From: Ectothiorhodospira marina
GTDB lineage: Bacteria; Pseudomonadota; Gammaproteobacteria; Ectothiorhodospirales; Ectothiorhodospiraceae
DNA length: 64,000 nucleotides
Reading direction: 5' to 3'
Assembly (NCBI RefSeq): GCF_900109495.1
Contig: NZ_FOAA01000008.1
Coordinates: 62,001 to 126,000, forward strand
A model generated the notes under the pieces. It saw only the letters and a list, made by a program, of their open reading frames with translations. It was not told where the DNA came from and did no database searches. The translations under genes and the position numbers were made by a program. Positions 25,654 through 33,926 of this stretch are shown one piece after another (position 1 is the stretch's first letter; every line of letters begins with the position of its first letter).

Positions 25654-28600
25654 CTAAGGTGAAGGCAATCGCTTCTGCCCATGACCATGAGCATGACCAA
25701 CACCATGTCCCTCAGCCATGGCAAACAGACTGGCATTCCCACCCACCGCCGCCGTGTTCACCGTCACCACACGCTCCGTGGCAAACTTCAACAGGTAATG
25801 AGGCCCGCCGGCCTTGAAGCCGGTTCCTGACAACCCCTCGCCACCGAAGGGCTGCGTGCCCACCACCGCCCCCACCATATCCCGGTTCACATAGGCGTTA
25901 CCGACCCTCGCCCGGCGGGTCACCGCATCAGCATGGGCATTGATACGGCTGTGAATACCCAAGGTCAGGCCATACCCCTGAGCGTTGATACGATCCACCA
26001 GGGCATCCAGTTCTCCGGACCGCCAGGTGACCACATGCAACATGGGACCGAACACCTCCGCCACCAATTCCTCGATGCTCTCCAGGCGGTAAAGGGTGGG
26101 TGCCATGAACAGGCCCCGCTCGCAGTCTCCCCCCAGCGGCGCGCGATGCAGGACGCGGCCATGCTCCTCCATGGTCTGGTGATGGGCCTCAAGCCGCTCC
26201 AGAGCCTCGGCATCGATGACCGGCCCCACATCCGTGACCAGCCAGTGGGGGTCTCCCACCACCAGGGAATCCATGGCGCCCTTGAGCATCTTCAACAGCG
26301 GTTTGACGATATCCGCCTGCACACAGAGGAGCCGCAGGGCTGAGCAACGCTGACCGGCACTGAGGAAGGCCGAGCGCACGATGTCCATGACCACCTGCTC
26401 GTGCAAGGCGGTGGAATCCACGATCATGGCGTTGATGCCGCCGGTCTCCGCAATCAGCGGCACGATGGGCCCCTCCCGCTGGGCCAGCCCCTGGTTGATC
26501 AGGCGCGCCGTCTCGTTGGAACCGGTAAAGGCCACACCGCTGACCCGGGGGTCACCCACCAGCAGGGGGCCAATCTCGCCACCGGGCCCGGGCAGGCAGT
26601 GCAATACTTCAGTGGGGATGCCAGCCTGATGCATCAGGGCCACGGCCCGGATGGCCACCAGACTGGTCTGTTCCGCGGGCTTGGCCAACACCGCGTTGCC
26701 GGCTGCCAGGGCGGCGGTCACCTGCCCGGTGAAGATGGCCAGGGGAAAATTCCAGGGGCTGATACACAGGAAGGTGCCTCGCCCATGCAGACTCAATTCG
26801 TTGCGCTCCCCGGTCGGACCGGGCAACACCGCCGACCGGGAGAACAGGCGCCGGGCCTGGGCGGCGTAATAGCGGCAGAAGTCCACTGCCTCGCGCACCT
26901 CGGCATGGGCATCGCGCAGGCTCTTGCCGGCCTCTTCCACGCACAAACTCATGAGCTCCGTCTGGTGTCTCTCATAGAAGTCAGCCACCGCTTCCAGGAT
27001 CTCGGCCCGCCGCTCGGCGGGCGTCGCCTCCCAGTCAGGCCAGGCGGCATCGGCCGCTTGCAGAGCCGTTTTCACGTCCCCTTCACCGGCCCAGGTGATC
27101 TTGCCCGTCTGACGCTGCCTGTCCGAGGGGGACACCACCGCTTGAGCCTGATCCGTGCGCATCGCCCCCGCCACCAGCGGTCCGCCACGCCAACCCTTCT
27201 CGGCGATACGCGTCATATGAGCCGACAGTTTCAACAGCAGGGACCGATCCGAAAAATCCAGTCCCTCACTGTTGCGGCGGGCCTTGCCATAGAGGTCCTT
27301 GGGCAGGGCAATACGAGGATTGCGCAGCGGCTCGCAGGTGCGCAACCAGGCGGCGGGGTCGGCGATCAGATGATCCAGATCATCCTCGTGGATGCGATGA
27401 ACAAATGAGGAATTGGCGCCATTCTCCAGCAATCGGCGCACCAGGTAGGCCAACAGATGCGCGTGACTGCCCACCGGGGCATAGATGCGACAGGGCACCT
27501 TTGGGCGGTCACGGGCCACCAGCTGATCGTACAGCGCCTCCCCCATGCCGTGGAGACGCTGCAACTCGAATTCCTTGTCCCGGGCCATCTCCATGACGGC
27601 CGCCACCGTATGGGCATTGTGGGTGGCGAACTGAGGGTACAGGTGCGGACAGTCATGCAGCAGGCGCTGGGCACAGGCCAGATAAGAGACATCCGTCGCC
27701 GCCTTGCGAGTGAACACCGGATAGTCGGCCAGACCCTGGACCTGAGCCTCCTTGATTTCCGTATCCCAATAGGCCCCCTTGACCAGGCGCACCATCAGTT
27801 GACGACGTTTCAGCGACGCCTTGTTCTCCAGCCAGCCCAGCACCTCCCAGGCCCGCTTCTGATAGGCCTGCACGGCAAATCCCAATCCTTCCCAGTTTTC
27901 CAGGCTGGAGTCGTCCAGCAGGCGTTCCACCACATCCAGCGACAGATCCAGGCGCCAGGATTCCTCAGCGTCGATACACAGGGGGATGTAGTAATCTCGG
28001 GCCAGCTGGCACAGATCCAGAATGCGCGGCATCAGTCGGCGATGAACCCGTTCCTCGTGCCCGGGCTCATAGCGGTTATCCAGAGCCGAAAGCTTCACCG
28101 AAATGCCAGGGCGCTCCCGCATGGCGATGCGAGGGTCCACCGACTTGCCGATGTGCTCGATGGCCTCCTTGTAGGCCTGAAAGTAAGCCTGGGCATCTTC
28201 TTCCGTGCGGGCTGCCTCGCCCAGCATGTCGTAGGAATACAGATAGCCACGCTTTTCGTTGCGGCGCGCCCGCTTCATGGCCTCGTCGATGGTCCTCCCC
28301 AGGACGAAACCATCGCCCAGCATCCCCATGGTGCGGCGCACGGCCGTGCGAATCACCGGGCTGCCCACGCGGGCCAGCATGCGATGCACCACGCGGGATA
28401 ACCAACGCCGGCGATCATCCGTATCGATGATGCGCTCACTGAGCCAGAGGCTCCAGGTGGCCGCATTCACGAAGAAAGGCCGATCACGACCCAGATGGGC
28501 ATCCCAGTGGGAAGCGGTGAGCTTGTCGTGGATCAGGCGATCCGCCGTGGCCTTGTCCGGCACCCTGAGCAGGGCCTCGGCCAGGCACATGAGCGCGATC

Positions 28601-28851
28601 CCCTCGTCGCTGGAGAGATCATATTCCTGCATCAGCGCTGCCATGCCGGACTGGCGCTTCTGGGCCTGAATCATCCCCTTGACCAGGCCCCGGGCCAGGT
28701 AACGGGTGCGGGTGCCTCGTTCCTCATCCTGGGGCAAGCGGTCGAGCAGCATCCGGACCGTCACGGCCTCATCGGCCCGATACAACTGGCTGATGGCCTG
28801 CCGATCGTGATGTGGCAGGGAATCGGGGTCGGCATAGACAAATCGGCTCAT
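25654..28851 (-). CDS. putA: Bifunctional proline dehydrogenase / L-glutamate-5-semialdehyde dehydrogenase PutA
   Basis: 1065 residues from the ATG at 28851 (AGGA upstream). The N-terminal half is a proline dehydrogenase barrel (RPGISVKLSALDNRYE, LMVRLVKGAYWDTEIK, FATHNAHTV). The C-terminal half is an aldehyde dehydrogenase (FLCISPWNFPLAIF, AETGGINAMIVD, SAGQRCSALRLL with the catalytic Cys). It oxidises proline to glutamate with internal substrate channelling. The N-terminal ribbon-helix-helix DNA-binding domain and C-terminal extension of E. coli PutA are absent, so this is a short, non-repressor type. The tail is His/Gly-rich (GHGVGHAHGHGQK), unusual for PutA. Confidence 0.96.
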   Translation of the reverse strand: MSRFVYADPDSLPHHDRQAISQLYRADEAVTVRMLLDRLPQDEERGTRTRYLARGLVKGMIQAQKRQSGMAALMQEYDLSSDEGIALMCLAEALLRVPDKATADRLIHDKLTASHWDAHLGRDRPFFVNAATWSLWLSERIIDTDDRRRWLSRVVHRMLARVGSPVIRTAVRRTMGMLGDGFVLGRTIDEAMKRARRNEKRGYLYSYDMLGEAARTEEDAQAYFQAYKEAIEHIGKSVDPRIAMRERPGISVKLSALDNRYEPGHEERVHRRLMPRILDLCQLARDYYIPLCIDAEESWRLDLSLDVVERLLDDSSLENWEGLGFAVQAYQKRAWEVLGWLENKASLKRRQLMVRLVKGAYWDTEIKEAQVQGLADYPVFTRKAATDVSYLACAQRLLHDCPHLYPQFATHNAHTVAAVMEMARDKEFELQRLHGMGEALYDQLVARDRPKVPCRIYAPVGSHAHLLAYLVRRLLENGANSSFVHRIHEDDLDHLIADPAAWLRTCEPLRNPRIALPKDLYGKARRNSEGLDFSDRSLLLKLSAHMTRIAEKGWRGGPLVAGAMRTDQAQAVVSPSDRQRQTGKITWAGEGDVKTALQAADAAWPDWEATPAERRAEILEAVADFYERHQTELMSLCVEEAGKSLRDAHAEVREAVDFCRYYAAQARRLFSRSAVLPGPTGERNELSLHGRGTFLCISPWNFPLAIFTGQVTAALAAGNAVLAKPAEQTSLVAIRAVALMHQAGIPTEVLHCLPGPGGEIGPLLVGDPRVSGVAFTGSNETARLINQGLAQREGPIVPLIAETGGINAMIVDSTALHEQVVMDIVRSAFLSAGQRCSALRLLCVQADIVKPLLKMLKGAMDSLVVGDPHWLVTDVGPVIDAEALERLEAHHQTMEEHGRVLHRAPLGGDCERGLFMAPTLYRLESIEELVAEVFGPMLHVVTWRSGELDALVDRINAQGYGLTLGIHSRINAHADAVTRRARVGNAYVNRDMVGAVVGTQPFGGEGLSGTGFKAGGPHYLLKFATERVVTVNTAAVGGNASLFAMAEGHGVGHAHGHGQKRLPSP

Positions 28852-29149
28852 GCTCTTGTCCTGTCTTCCTGGCAATCGCACGAGGATAGCCCCAACCGCC
28901 TCATGGAATCCATGGATACGGAGGCCAGCACCGTGTGCCGGCCATCACCACCGTGAATGCGCCCGGCGACGGGCATTCAGGATGGCCGGAATGTCCTCGG
29001 CCGGCACCGGCCGACTGAGTCGACTGGCGTTCAATGTGGCCAAACTGGAACCCTCAAAGGGATCCATGAAAGGCACACGCAAAAAACAGGATGGAACGAC
29101 GACTACCTGCTGAGCCTCATTCGTCAGTTCGCCCAACTGCGATACCCCC
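28852..29149. other. Intergenic region upstream of putA
   Basis: About 300 bases upstream of putA and downstream of the small periplasmic protein gene. A 63-codon minus-strand frame (28945-29136) exists but has no convincing family match. The putA promoter must lie here, but no strong -35/-10 pair was found. Confidence 0.4.
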
Positions 29150-29175
29150 TGCCCCTCCCGGGAGATGGAGGGGCA
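29150..29175. terminator. Stem-loop after the small periplasmic protein gene
   Basis: 9-bp arms TGCCCCTCC / GGAGGGGCA, 8-base loop, 18 bases beyond the stop of the minus-strand gene. It resembles a diverged member of the CCCCTCTCCC repeat family. No U-tract is present. Confidence 0.5.
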
Positions 29176-29192
29176 AGTACCGGGATCAGTGA

Positions 29193-29567
29193 TCAGTCGG
29201 CGATCTTGTCTGCCACCTCCAGATATTTGCGACCTTCTTCACGAATCTTGTCCACGTCATTCACTTCCGATGCCAGATGCACTTCTTCCAGGGTAACGGC
29301 CAGCGCTGACAGGTCCTGATTCATGCGTTCCAGGGCATTTTCCAGCGTATACGTCAGTTCGTGGATATACGCCACATCTTCCAGACTCAGTTCGTCTTCA
29401 GCCAATGTCGCCTCCAGCTTGCGATTGTGTTCCACGAAGTTTTCCACTGCCTGTTCCAGGCTGTCGACGGACTCCCCTTCATAATGCTCCACCCGCTCGG
29501 CCAGCGCAGCAGAGGAAAACAGGAACATACCGGAGGCCAGGGTGGCCATCATGAGGTGTTTTTTCAT
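29193..29567 (-). CDS. Small periplasmic protein (DUF6746-like)
   Basis: 124 residues from the ATG at 29567 (GGAG seven bases upstream). A clear signal peptide ends in SSAALA before ERVEHYEGE. The mature part is an all-helical acidic protein with VENFVEHNRKLEATLAEDELS and IHELTYTLENALERMN. This pattern matches what I recall of the DUF6746 group of small secreted proteins; the assignment is from memory. No function is known. The shared 5' region with the hemerythrin operon contains a Fur-like palindrome and an FNR-type box. Confidence 0.75.
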   Translation of the reverse strand: MKKHLMMATLASGMFLFSSAALAERVEHYEGESVDSLEQAVENFVEHNRKLEATLAEDELSLEDVAYIHELTYTLENALERMNQDLSALAVTLEEVHLASEVNDVDKIREEGRKYLEVADKIAD

Positions 29568-29670
29568 GTGAAACTCCATTGAACGGACAATGAATGAAAA
29601 GGTTCCGAGGGTGAATCCACCCCGGAGGGAAGCGCAAAGTCACGTTGGATTCTACCCGAACTGAAATCAA

Positions 29671-29698
29671 ATGCAATCAATAATGATTCTTATTGCAT
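29671..29698. promoter_or_regulatory. AT-rich palindrome, Fur-box-like
   Basis: ATGCAAT and ATTGCAT form perfect 7-bp outer arms; inside, AATAA-TGATTC-TTATT forms a second inverted repeat. The core AATGATTCTTATT resembles the Fur consensus (GATAATGAT-N-ATCATTATC) imperfectly. It lies about 104 bases upstream of the small periplasmic protein start and 111 upstream of the hemerythrin start, between divergent genes. Confidence 0.4.
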
Positions 29699-29724
29699 AA
29701 TTTGATTGATCCCCACCGGCCGCC

Positions 29725-29738
29725 TTGATCCGGGTCAA
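29725..29738 (+). promoter_or_regulatory. FNR/DNR-type box for the hemerythrin operon
   Basis: TTGAT-CCGG-GTCAA matches the FNR/ANR/DNR consensus TTGAT-N4-ATCAA in 9 of 10 defined positions. Its centre is 77 bases before the hemerythrin ATG. A class II activation position would put the transcription start near 29773, with TAACGT at 29762-29767 in the -10 position. A DNR-like regulator is encoded at 36916-37578. Confidence 0.6.
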
Positions 29739-29808
29739 GTTCAAATACCTCAGCGGTTGGCTAACGTAACGACACGCCATCCTGCTGACACATCCACGGG
29801 GCATCGCC

Positions 29809-30252
29809 ATGCAGACCATCCAGGACTTTTTCACCCACGACCACCGCGACTGCGACCATCGCCTTGCCGACCTGGAAAGCGCGGTCGCTGACCAGGACTG
29901 GCCCGCCGCCGAAACCGCCTGCGCACGCTTCCATCACGACCTGGAGCGTCACCTGCAGCGCGAGGAGACCTTGCTGTTTCCTGCCATCGATACCTTCACG
30001 GGCAGCAGCGGCGGCCCCACCGAGGTCATGCGCCGGGAACACGATCAGATGCGCGCCCTGCTCACTGACGTGCAGGACACACTGGCCCGGCGGGCGGTGG
30101 ATCCCTGCCTGGGCAACATCGAAACCCTCATGACGCTCATCCAGCTCCACAACGTCAAGGAGGAACAGATCCTCTACCCCATGGCCGACAAGCACCTGAG
30201 CGCGGGGCGCGACCATCTCATGGGCCAGGTGCGCACCCTGGAACCGGCTTGA
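29809..30252 (+). CDS. Hemerythrin-like (HHE) cation-binding protein
   Basis: 147 residues, one HHE domain. Candidate diiron ligands are His12 region, His48-x3-Glu52 (HLQREE), His78 (REHDQM) and His114-x3-Glu118 (HNVKEEQILYP). Such proteins bind oxygen, NO or sense iron and redox state; YtfE-type relatives repair Fe-S clusters after nitrosative damage. It leads an operon with a DUF2249 protein and an oxidase-like membrane protein and is preceded by an FNR/DNR-type box. The role is inferred from that context. Confidence 0.88.
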   Translation: MQTIQDFFTHDHRDCDHRLADLESAVADQDWPAAETACARFHHDLERHLQREETLLFPAIDTFTGSSGGPTEVMRREHDQMRALLTDVQDTLARRAVDPCLGNIETLMTLIQLHNVKEEQILYPMADKHLSAGRDHLMGQVRTLEPA

Positions 30253-30256
30253 CCCC

Positions 30257-30502
30257 ATGGGCACCACCTACATCCTGGATGTTCGCGATCTACCCCCTCC
30301 AGAGCCCCTGCAGCAGGTGCTGGACAGGCTGCCCGACCTGGCCCCGGGGGATGTGCTGCACATGAAGCACCGGCGCGAACCCTTTCCCCTCTACCCGATG
30401 CTGGCGGACATGGGTTTTGCCCACCGGGTGATCACCCCGCCGGATGTCCCCTTTGAGATCCTTATCTGGCGGGCCGACGGCCCGGAGCCCGGCACTCCAT
30501 GA
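30257..30502 (+). CDS. DUF2249 protein
   Basis: 81 residues forming one TusA-like DUF2249 domain: LDVRDLPPPEPLQQVLDRL, then PGDVLHMKHRREPFPLY and a final FEILIWRAD strand. It lies four bases after the hemerythrin gene and overlaps the following gene as ATGA (30499-30502). DUF2249 domains are repeatedly linked with hemerythrin-like proteins and anaerobic or nitrogen-oxide metabolism. Biochemical function is not established. Confidence 0.88.
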   Translation: MGTTYILDVRDLPPPEPLQQVLDRLPDLAPGDVLHMKHRREPFPLYPMLADMGFAHRVITPPDVPFEILIWRADGPEPGTP

Positions 30503-31821
30503 ACCTTTCCCGTCTGTCTTTGGATCGCACCCCACCCCTTTGGGTACCGTTGCAGTTCATGATCACGGCGCCCCTGTTCGCCGTGCTGTTCGCACTGCTG
30601 ATGCTCTGGCTGGGCCCTCAGACCCTGCTCTCCCGCTGGATGCCCGGCCTGATCGGTGCCACCCATATTCTGGTCCTGGGTTATCTGGCCATGGTGATGT
30701 TCGGTGCCATGCAGCAACTGCTCCCGGTGGTGGCAGGATCCCCGCTACCCAAAGATCTGCTCACCAGCCGTGTCACCCATGGACTGCTGGCCCTGGGCAC
30801 ACCGTTTCTGGGAATTGGCCTGGCAACTCAGGCTCATTGGGCCGTGATGCTGGGAGGCACGCTGGTGTTGGGCGCCGTGGCACTTTTCATTCTGGGTGCC
30901 CTGATCAGCCTGGCGCGCAGCCGGGCCCGGGGGCCAACCCTCACCGGACTCTGGCTGGCGGTGATCTCCTTGCTGATGGCCATGGTGCTTGGCGGCTGGC
31001 TCGCCAGCGGCCATCTGGGCCAGGGGTGGCCCCTGCCCCGCTACCTGACGAACATCCACCTGATCTGGGCCTTGTTCGGGTGGATCGCCCTGCTGATCGC
31101 CGCCGTGGCCTATCAAGTGGTGCCCATGTTCCAGATGACCCCGGAATATCCCCGCCTCTTCGCCCGTGGCTATGCCCCGGTGGTGTTCAGTCTGCTGGTC
31201 CTGTTGACCTTGCCGGCATGGCTGCACCTCCCGGAGTGGCTAACCCTGCTGATGGGCATGGCCCTGGCCATCGCCCTGGCGGCCTTTGCCGTGGTCACCC
31301 TGTGGCTGCAGTCCCGCCGACGCCGCCGTAACGCCGATGTCACTGTGTATTTCTGGCGCACCGGGCTCATCGCCCTGCTGGCGGCCATCGCTCTGTGGGC
31401 CCTGGCTCACCTGCTGCCCGGCTGGCCCCCGCGTGGCCCGCTGATGCTCCTGCCTGTCTGGCTGTTCCTGGCCGGCTTTGCCATGTCCATCATCAACGGC
31501 ATGCTCTACAAGATCGTCCCCTTCCTGGTGTGGCTGCACCTGAACAACCAGCGCCTGAACAACCAGCGCCTGAGCACCGGCAACCTGCGCGCGCCCATCC
31601 CCAACATGCACGAGGTGATCCCCCTCAAGCTCACCCGCTGGCAACTGTACCTGCACTGGCTGGCCCTGACCGGCACTGTGGGGGCGTTGTTCTGGTCGGG
31701 TTTGTTCGTGCCAGCCCTGCTCCTGCTGGCCGCCTCCAATGGGCTGCTCACCTGGAATCTCGCTCAGGGTGCCCAACAATTCAGGTGCTGGCACCGTCGG
31801 TTGAAGCCCTCCGCAAACTAG
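30499..31821 (+). CDS. Polytopic membrane protein related to haem-copper oxidase subunit I
   Basis: 440 residues with about 12 hydrophobic segments. Histidines occur within membrane segments (GATHILVLGYLAMVMFGAMQ and NIHLIWALFGWIALLIAAVA), followed by QVVPMFQMTPEYP. This is reminiscent of the NorB/CcoN-like or NnrS-like haem-binding membrane families, but the full six-histidine pattern of an active oxidase is not evident. The segment encoding LNNQRLNNQRLS contains an exact 15-base tandem duplication. Coupled to DUF2249 by ATGA, it may act in NO handling or redox sensing with the hemerythrin protein. Confidence in a specific function is low. Confidence 0.65.
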   Translation: MNLSRLSLDRTPPLWVPLQFMITAPLFAVLFALLMLWLGPQTLLSRWMPGLIGATHILVLGYLAMVMFGAMQQLLPVVAGSPLPKDLLTSRVTHGLLALGTPFLGIGLATQAHWAVMLGGTLVLGAVALFILGALISLARSRARGPTLTGLWLAVISLLMAMVLGGWLASGHLGQGWPLPRYLTNIHLIWALFGWIALLIAAVAYQVVPMFQMTPEYPRLFARGYAPVVFSLLVLLTLPAWLHLPEWLTLLMGMALAIALAAFAVVTLWLQSRRRRRNADVTVYFWRTGLIALLAAIALWALAHLLPGWPPRGPLMLLPVWLFLAGFAMSIINGMLYKIVPFLVWLHLNNQRLNNQRLSTGNLRAPIPNMHEVIPLKLTRWQLYLHWLALTGTVGALFWSGLFVPALLLLAASNGLLTWNLAQGAQQFRCWHRRLKPSAN

Positions 31822-31832
31822 AGGCCAGTCAG

Positions 31833-32312
31833 TCAGAAGAATCGCACCGCCAGAAAAAGAGCCACCATGGCAAGGCCCAATGCCACCTTGGCAGCCGTGC
31901 CCAGGATGAGCCCCAGGGTGGCACCCCAACCGGCCCGGCCTGCCGCCAGCAGATCCCGACGGGCAGACAACTCCCCCAGCACCGCGCCGATGAACGGCCC
32001 CAGGAGCAGGCCGATCAACCCGAAGAACAGACCCACCACGGCGCCGATCGTGGCTCCGATCACGGAGCGCCCCGAGGCCCCGTAACGATGGGCCCCAAAG
32101 GCGCCCGCCACGAAATCGGCCAGCGAGGCCAGGCCCGCCATGGCCGCCAGCACCAGCAAGCTGCCCAGCCCCACGTGCACGAAACTCTCTGCCCAGGCCG
32201 CCGCCCAGAGCCCGAGAAACAACACCAACGGCCCGGGAATCGCGGGCAGCACCAGGCCGACAACGCCCAAAACAACCAGTACAACGGCAAGAACCCAGGC
32301 AAAAATATCCAT
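31833..32312 (-). CDS. DUF456 family membrane protein
   Basis: 159 residues from the ATG at 32312 (MDIFAWVLAVVLV); the frame is open upstream but the family starts here. Several Gly-rich hydrophobic segments with the family pattern GLVLPAIPGPLVLFLGLWAAAW and IGAVVGLFFGLIGLLLGPF. Inner-membrane location; function unknown. It is convergent with the oxidase-like gene (11-base gap). Confidence 0.85.
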   Translation of the reverse strand: MDIFAWVLAVVLVVLGVVGLVLPAIPGPLVLFLGLWAAAWAESFVHVGLGSLLVLAAMAGLASLADFVAGAFGAHRYGASGRSVIGATIGAVVGLFFGLIGLLLGPFIGAVLGELSARRDLLAAGRAGWGATLGLILGTAAKVALGLAMVALFLAVRFF

Positions 32313-32487
32313 GGGCGAGGAGTTTAGCAGGGCTTCAAGGGGAGAAAGGAGCCCAATACCTTCGAATCGGTGAAACGACGCGGCCATTGGCTTAAGCCTT
32401 GCTCCTCTCTGATCACCTCTGTTCATTCATTCAGCTTTAGTGATAACATTCTGAATGAATGTGATTTTTAATAACAACAAATACTAA

Positions 32488-33180
32488 ATGGCCAATTTCG
32501 CAACGCATGTAAGTGTCGCAGGAATGTTCGCGACAGGACTGGCCGGGGCCACCCTGGCCACAGGTCGACTGGATGGGTGGGAGTCCCTGGGACTGATGCT
32601 CTTTCTGGTGGCCGGCACCCTTCTGCCCGACATCGACGTGGATGGCGGACGCCCCCAGCGGGCCCTGTTTGGGGCGCTCTCGTTGGTGGCTGCCACCGCG
32701 GTGATTGCACTCCTGCCCGCTTCCTACAATCACCGGGTGGACTGGCTTCCCCAGATCGAGCCAATCGGCTGTGAGATCTTGGCTCTGGCCCTGCTGGCCT
32801 GGTTTGTGGTGCGTTATCCCCTGGCCATGCTTTTCCAGCGCCTCAGTCGACACCGGGGGCTGTGCCACAGCCTCGTGGTCGGTCTATGCTGGAGCCTGGG
32901 ATGGGTTTACGTGGGCTTGCAGTGTCTGATGGCCGATGTCCTGGTGGTCTGGCTGCAGGGCGTTGCCATCTTTCTAGGATTCGTGATCCACCTGTTGTTG
33001 GACGAACTCTACAGCGTTGACATCAACAACGCCCGCATCAAGCGCTCCTTCGGCTCTGCCTTCAAGATCCTGCAGCCCGACTTTCCACTGGGTTCCATCG
33101 CTGCCTGCATGCTCCTGGGAATGTTGATCTGGCTACTGCCCTACCCCGAGGAACTGCTGCAATGGCTGGCCTCCTTCTAA
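32488..33180 (+). CDS. YdjM/DUF457-type membrane-bound metal-dependent hydrolase
   Basis: 230 residues. MANFATHVSVAGMFATGL at the N-terminus, LPDIDVDGG after the second hydrophobic segment, then SRHRGLCHSLVV and a C-terminal FVIHLLLDELYSVD give the His/Asp pattern of the family. Four or more TM segments. E. coli YdjM is LexA-regulated; no LexA box is seen here. The promoter region (32400-32487) is AT-rich and no Shine-Dalgarno sequence precedes the ATG. The stop TAA directly abuts a 28-bp copy of the ubiB-like gene end. Confidence 0.82.
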   Translation: MANFATHVSVAGMFATGLAGATLATGRLDGWESLGLMLFLVAGTLLPDIDVDGGRPQRALFGALSLVAATAVIALLPASYNHRVDWLPQIEPIGCEILALALLAWFVVRYPLAMLFQRLSRHRGLCHSLVVGLCWSLGWVYVGLQCLMADVLVVWLQGVAIFLGFVIHLLLDELYSVDINNARIKRSFGSAFKILQPDFPLGSIAACMLLGMLIWLLPYPEELLQWLASF

Positions 33181-33208
33181 TACGGCTTTTCCAGGCCCAG
33201 GTAAGGCC
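33181..33208. repeat. Left copy of a 28-bp direct repeat from the ubiB-like gene end
   Basis: 24 of 28 bases match 35425-35452, including a 17-base identical core (33184-33200 and 35428-35444). Read on the minus strand, this copy encodes LGLEKPY followed by a stop, as at the end of the AarF/UbiB protein. The two copies bracket a 2.2-kb block of mobile-element genes. Confidence 0.7.
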
Positions 33209-33330
33209 ACAATACGTTCTTCACCGTCCTGCTCGAAGACGGCCTTTTCCTGCCAGTACTCCAGCACCTTCAGTTGGGCGGGAATAAAATGCAGTTCCTC
33301 TTTCACCTTGGTGAAGAAGGTCTTGGTGGC
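33207..33330 (-). pseudogene. IS66-type transposase fragment
   Basis: About 40 codons on the minus strand read TKVKEELHFIPAQLKVLEYW and then QEKAVFEQDGEERIVA. This resembles the segment of IS66 TnpC proteins after the zinc-finger region (the EQLD-x-IPAQ-x-RV pattern). The rest of the transposase is missing on both sides, and no terminal repeats are visible. The frame runs on to 33133 and up to 33519 without family similarity. It is a relic of an insertion event. Confidence 0.5.
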
Positions 33331-33926
33331 GCCGTGAACGAAGGGCTTTCGGGTTACGCTATGGGCATCTGACGCAAACCGGAGCCATGCTTTTGGACCA
33401 TCACTTTTCAAACCGGAAAATTTTCTGGAACCCCCTTTGTAAGTCATTGATTGAAAAGGCTCCATGGCGTCGAGTCGGAACGTAGACCCTGATGAAGAAG
33501 GGATTAAGACGCGGGGCATTTTGGATAATGCGTGACCCGATTTGTCGGAACGTTTATGCCGCTACGCGGCCGAGCCCGAAAGTGGTAGGTGGACGATGCA
33601 GTCGCTCTGACTCTTAACCCCAGCGCCCCCGGCCGTAGCCCTGGCCAACGGCCTGCACGGCGGCTCACGGTGGGTTCAAGGATGCGCGAGAACCGATGGA
33701 CATCCGCACCCTGGATCATGTCGTCGTCGGGCATAAAGCTACGGTTCGTTCGCCGAACGTGGAAAGCCATCACTCGCCTTGAAGCGCATGCCTGCCTCAC
33801 GCCTGCCCTGACATGTGTTATTTTTTCTCTATTCATCAGACAGATAGGGTGAGGGAGAAAGCCAGAAGGGCGGACGAGCATGTCAACGGACTGTGGTAGG
33901 ATCGGGGCATCATCACGGGAGCCCAC
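33331..33926. other. Non-coding accessory stretch before the Rpn gene
   Basis: About 600 bases with no recognisable gene. An 87-codon plus-strand frame at 33589-33852 has no family match and unusual composition. An extended -10 (TG-G-TAGGAT) at about 33894-33902 could serve the Rpn gene at 33927. Confidence 0.4.

Noticed and set aside
28945-29136. 63-codon minus-strand frame ending SRPVPAEDIPAIL
   Set aside because: It faintly recalls the C-terminal end of EAL-domain proteins, but the preceding residues do not match, so it is not called a remnant.
33589-33852. 87-codon plus-strand frame
   Set aside because: No recognisable domain, odd composition and no ribosome site; probably chance.
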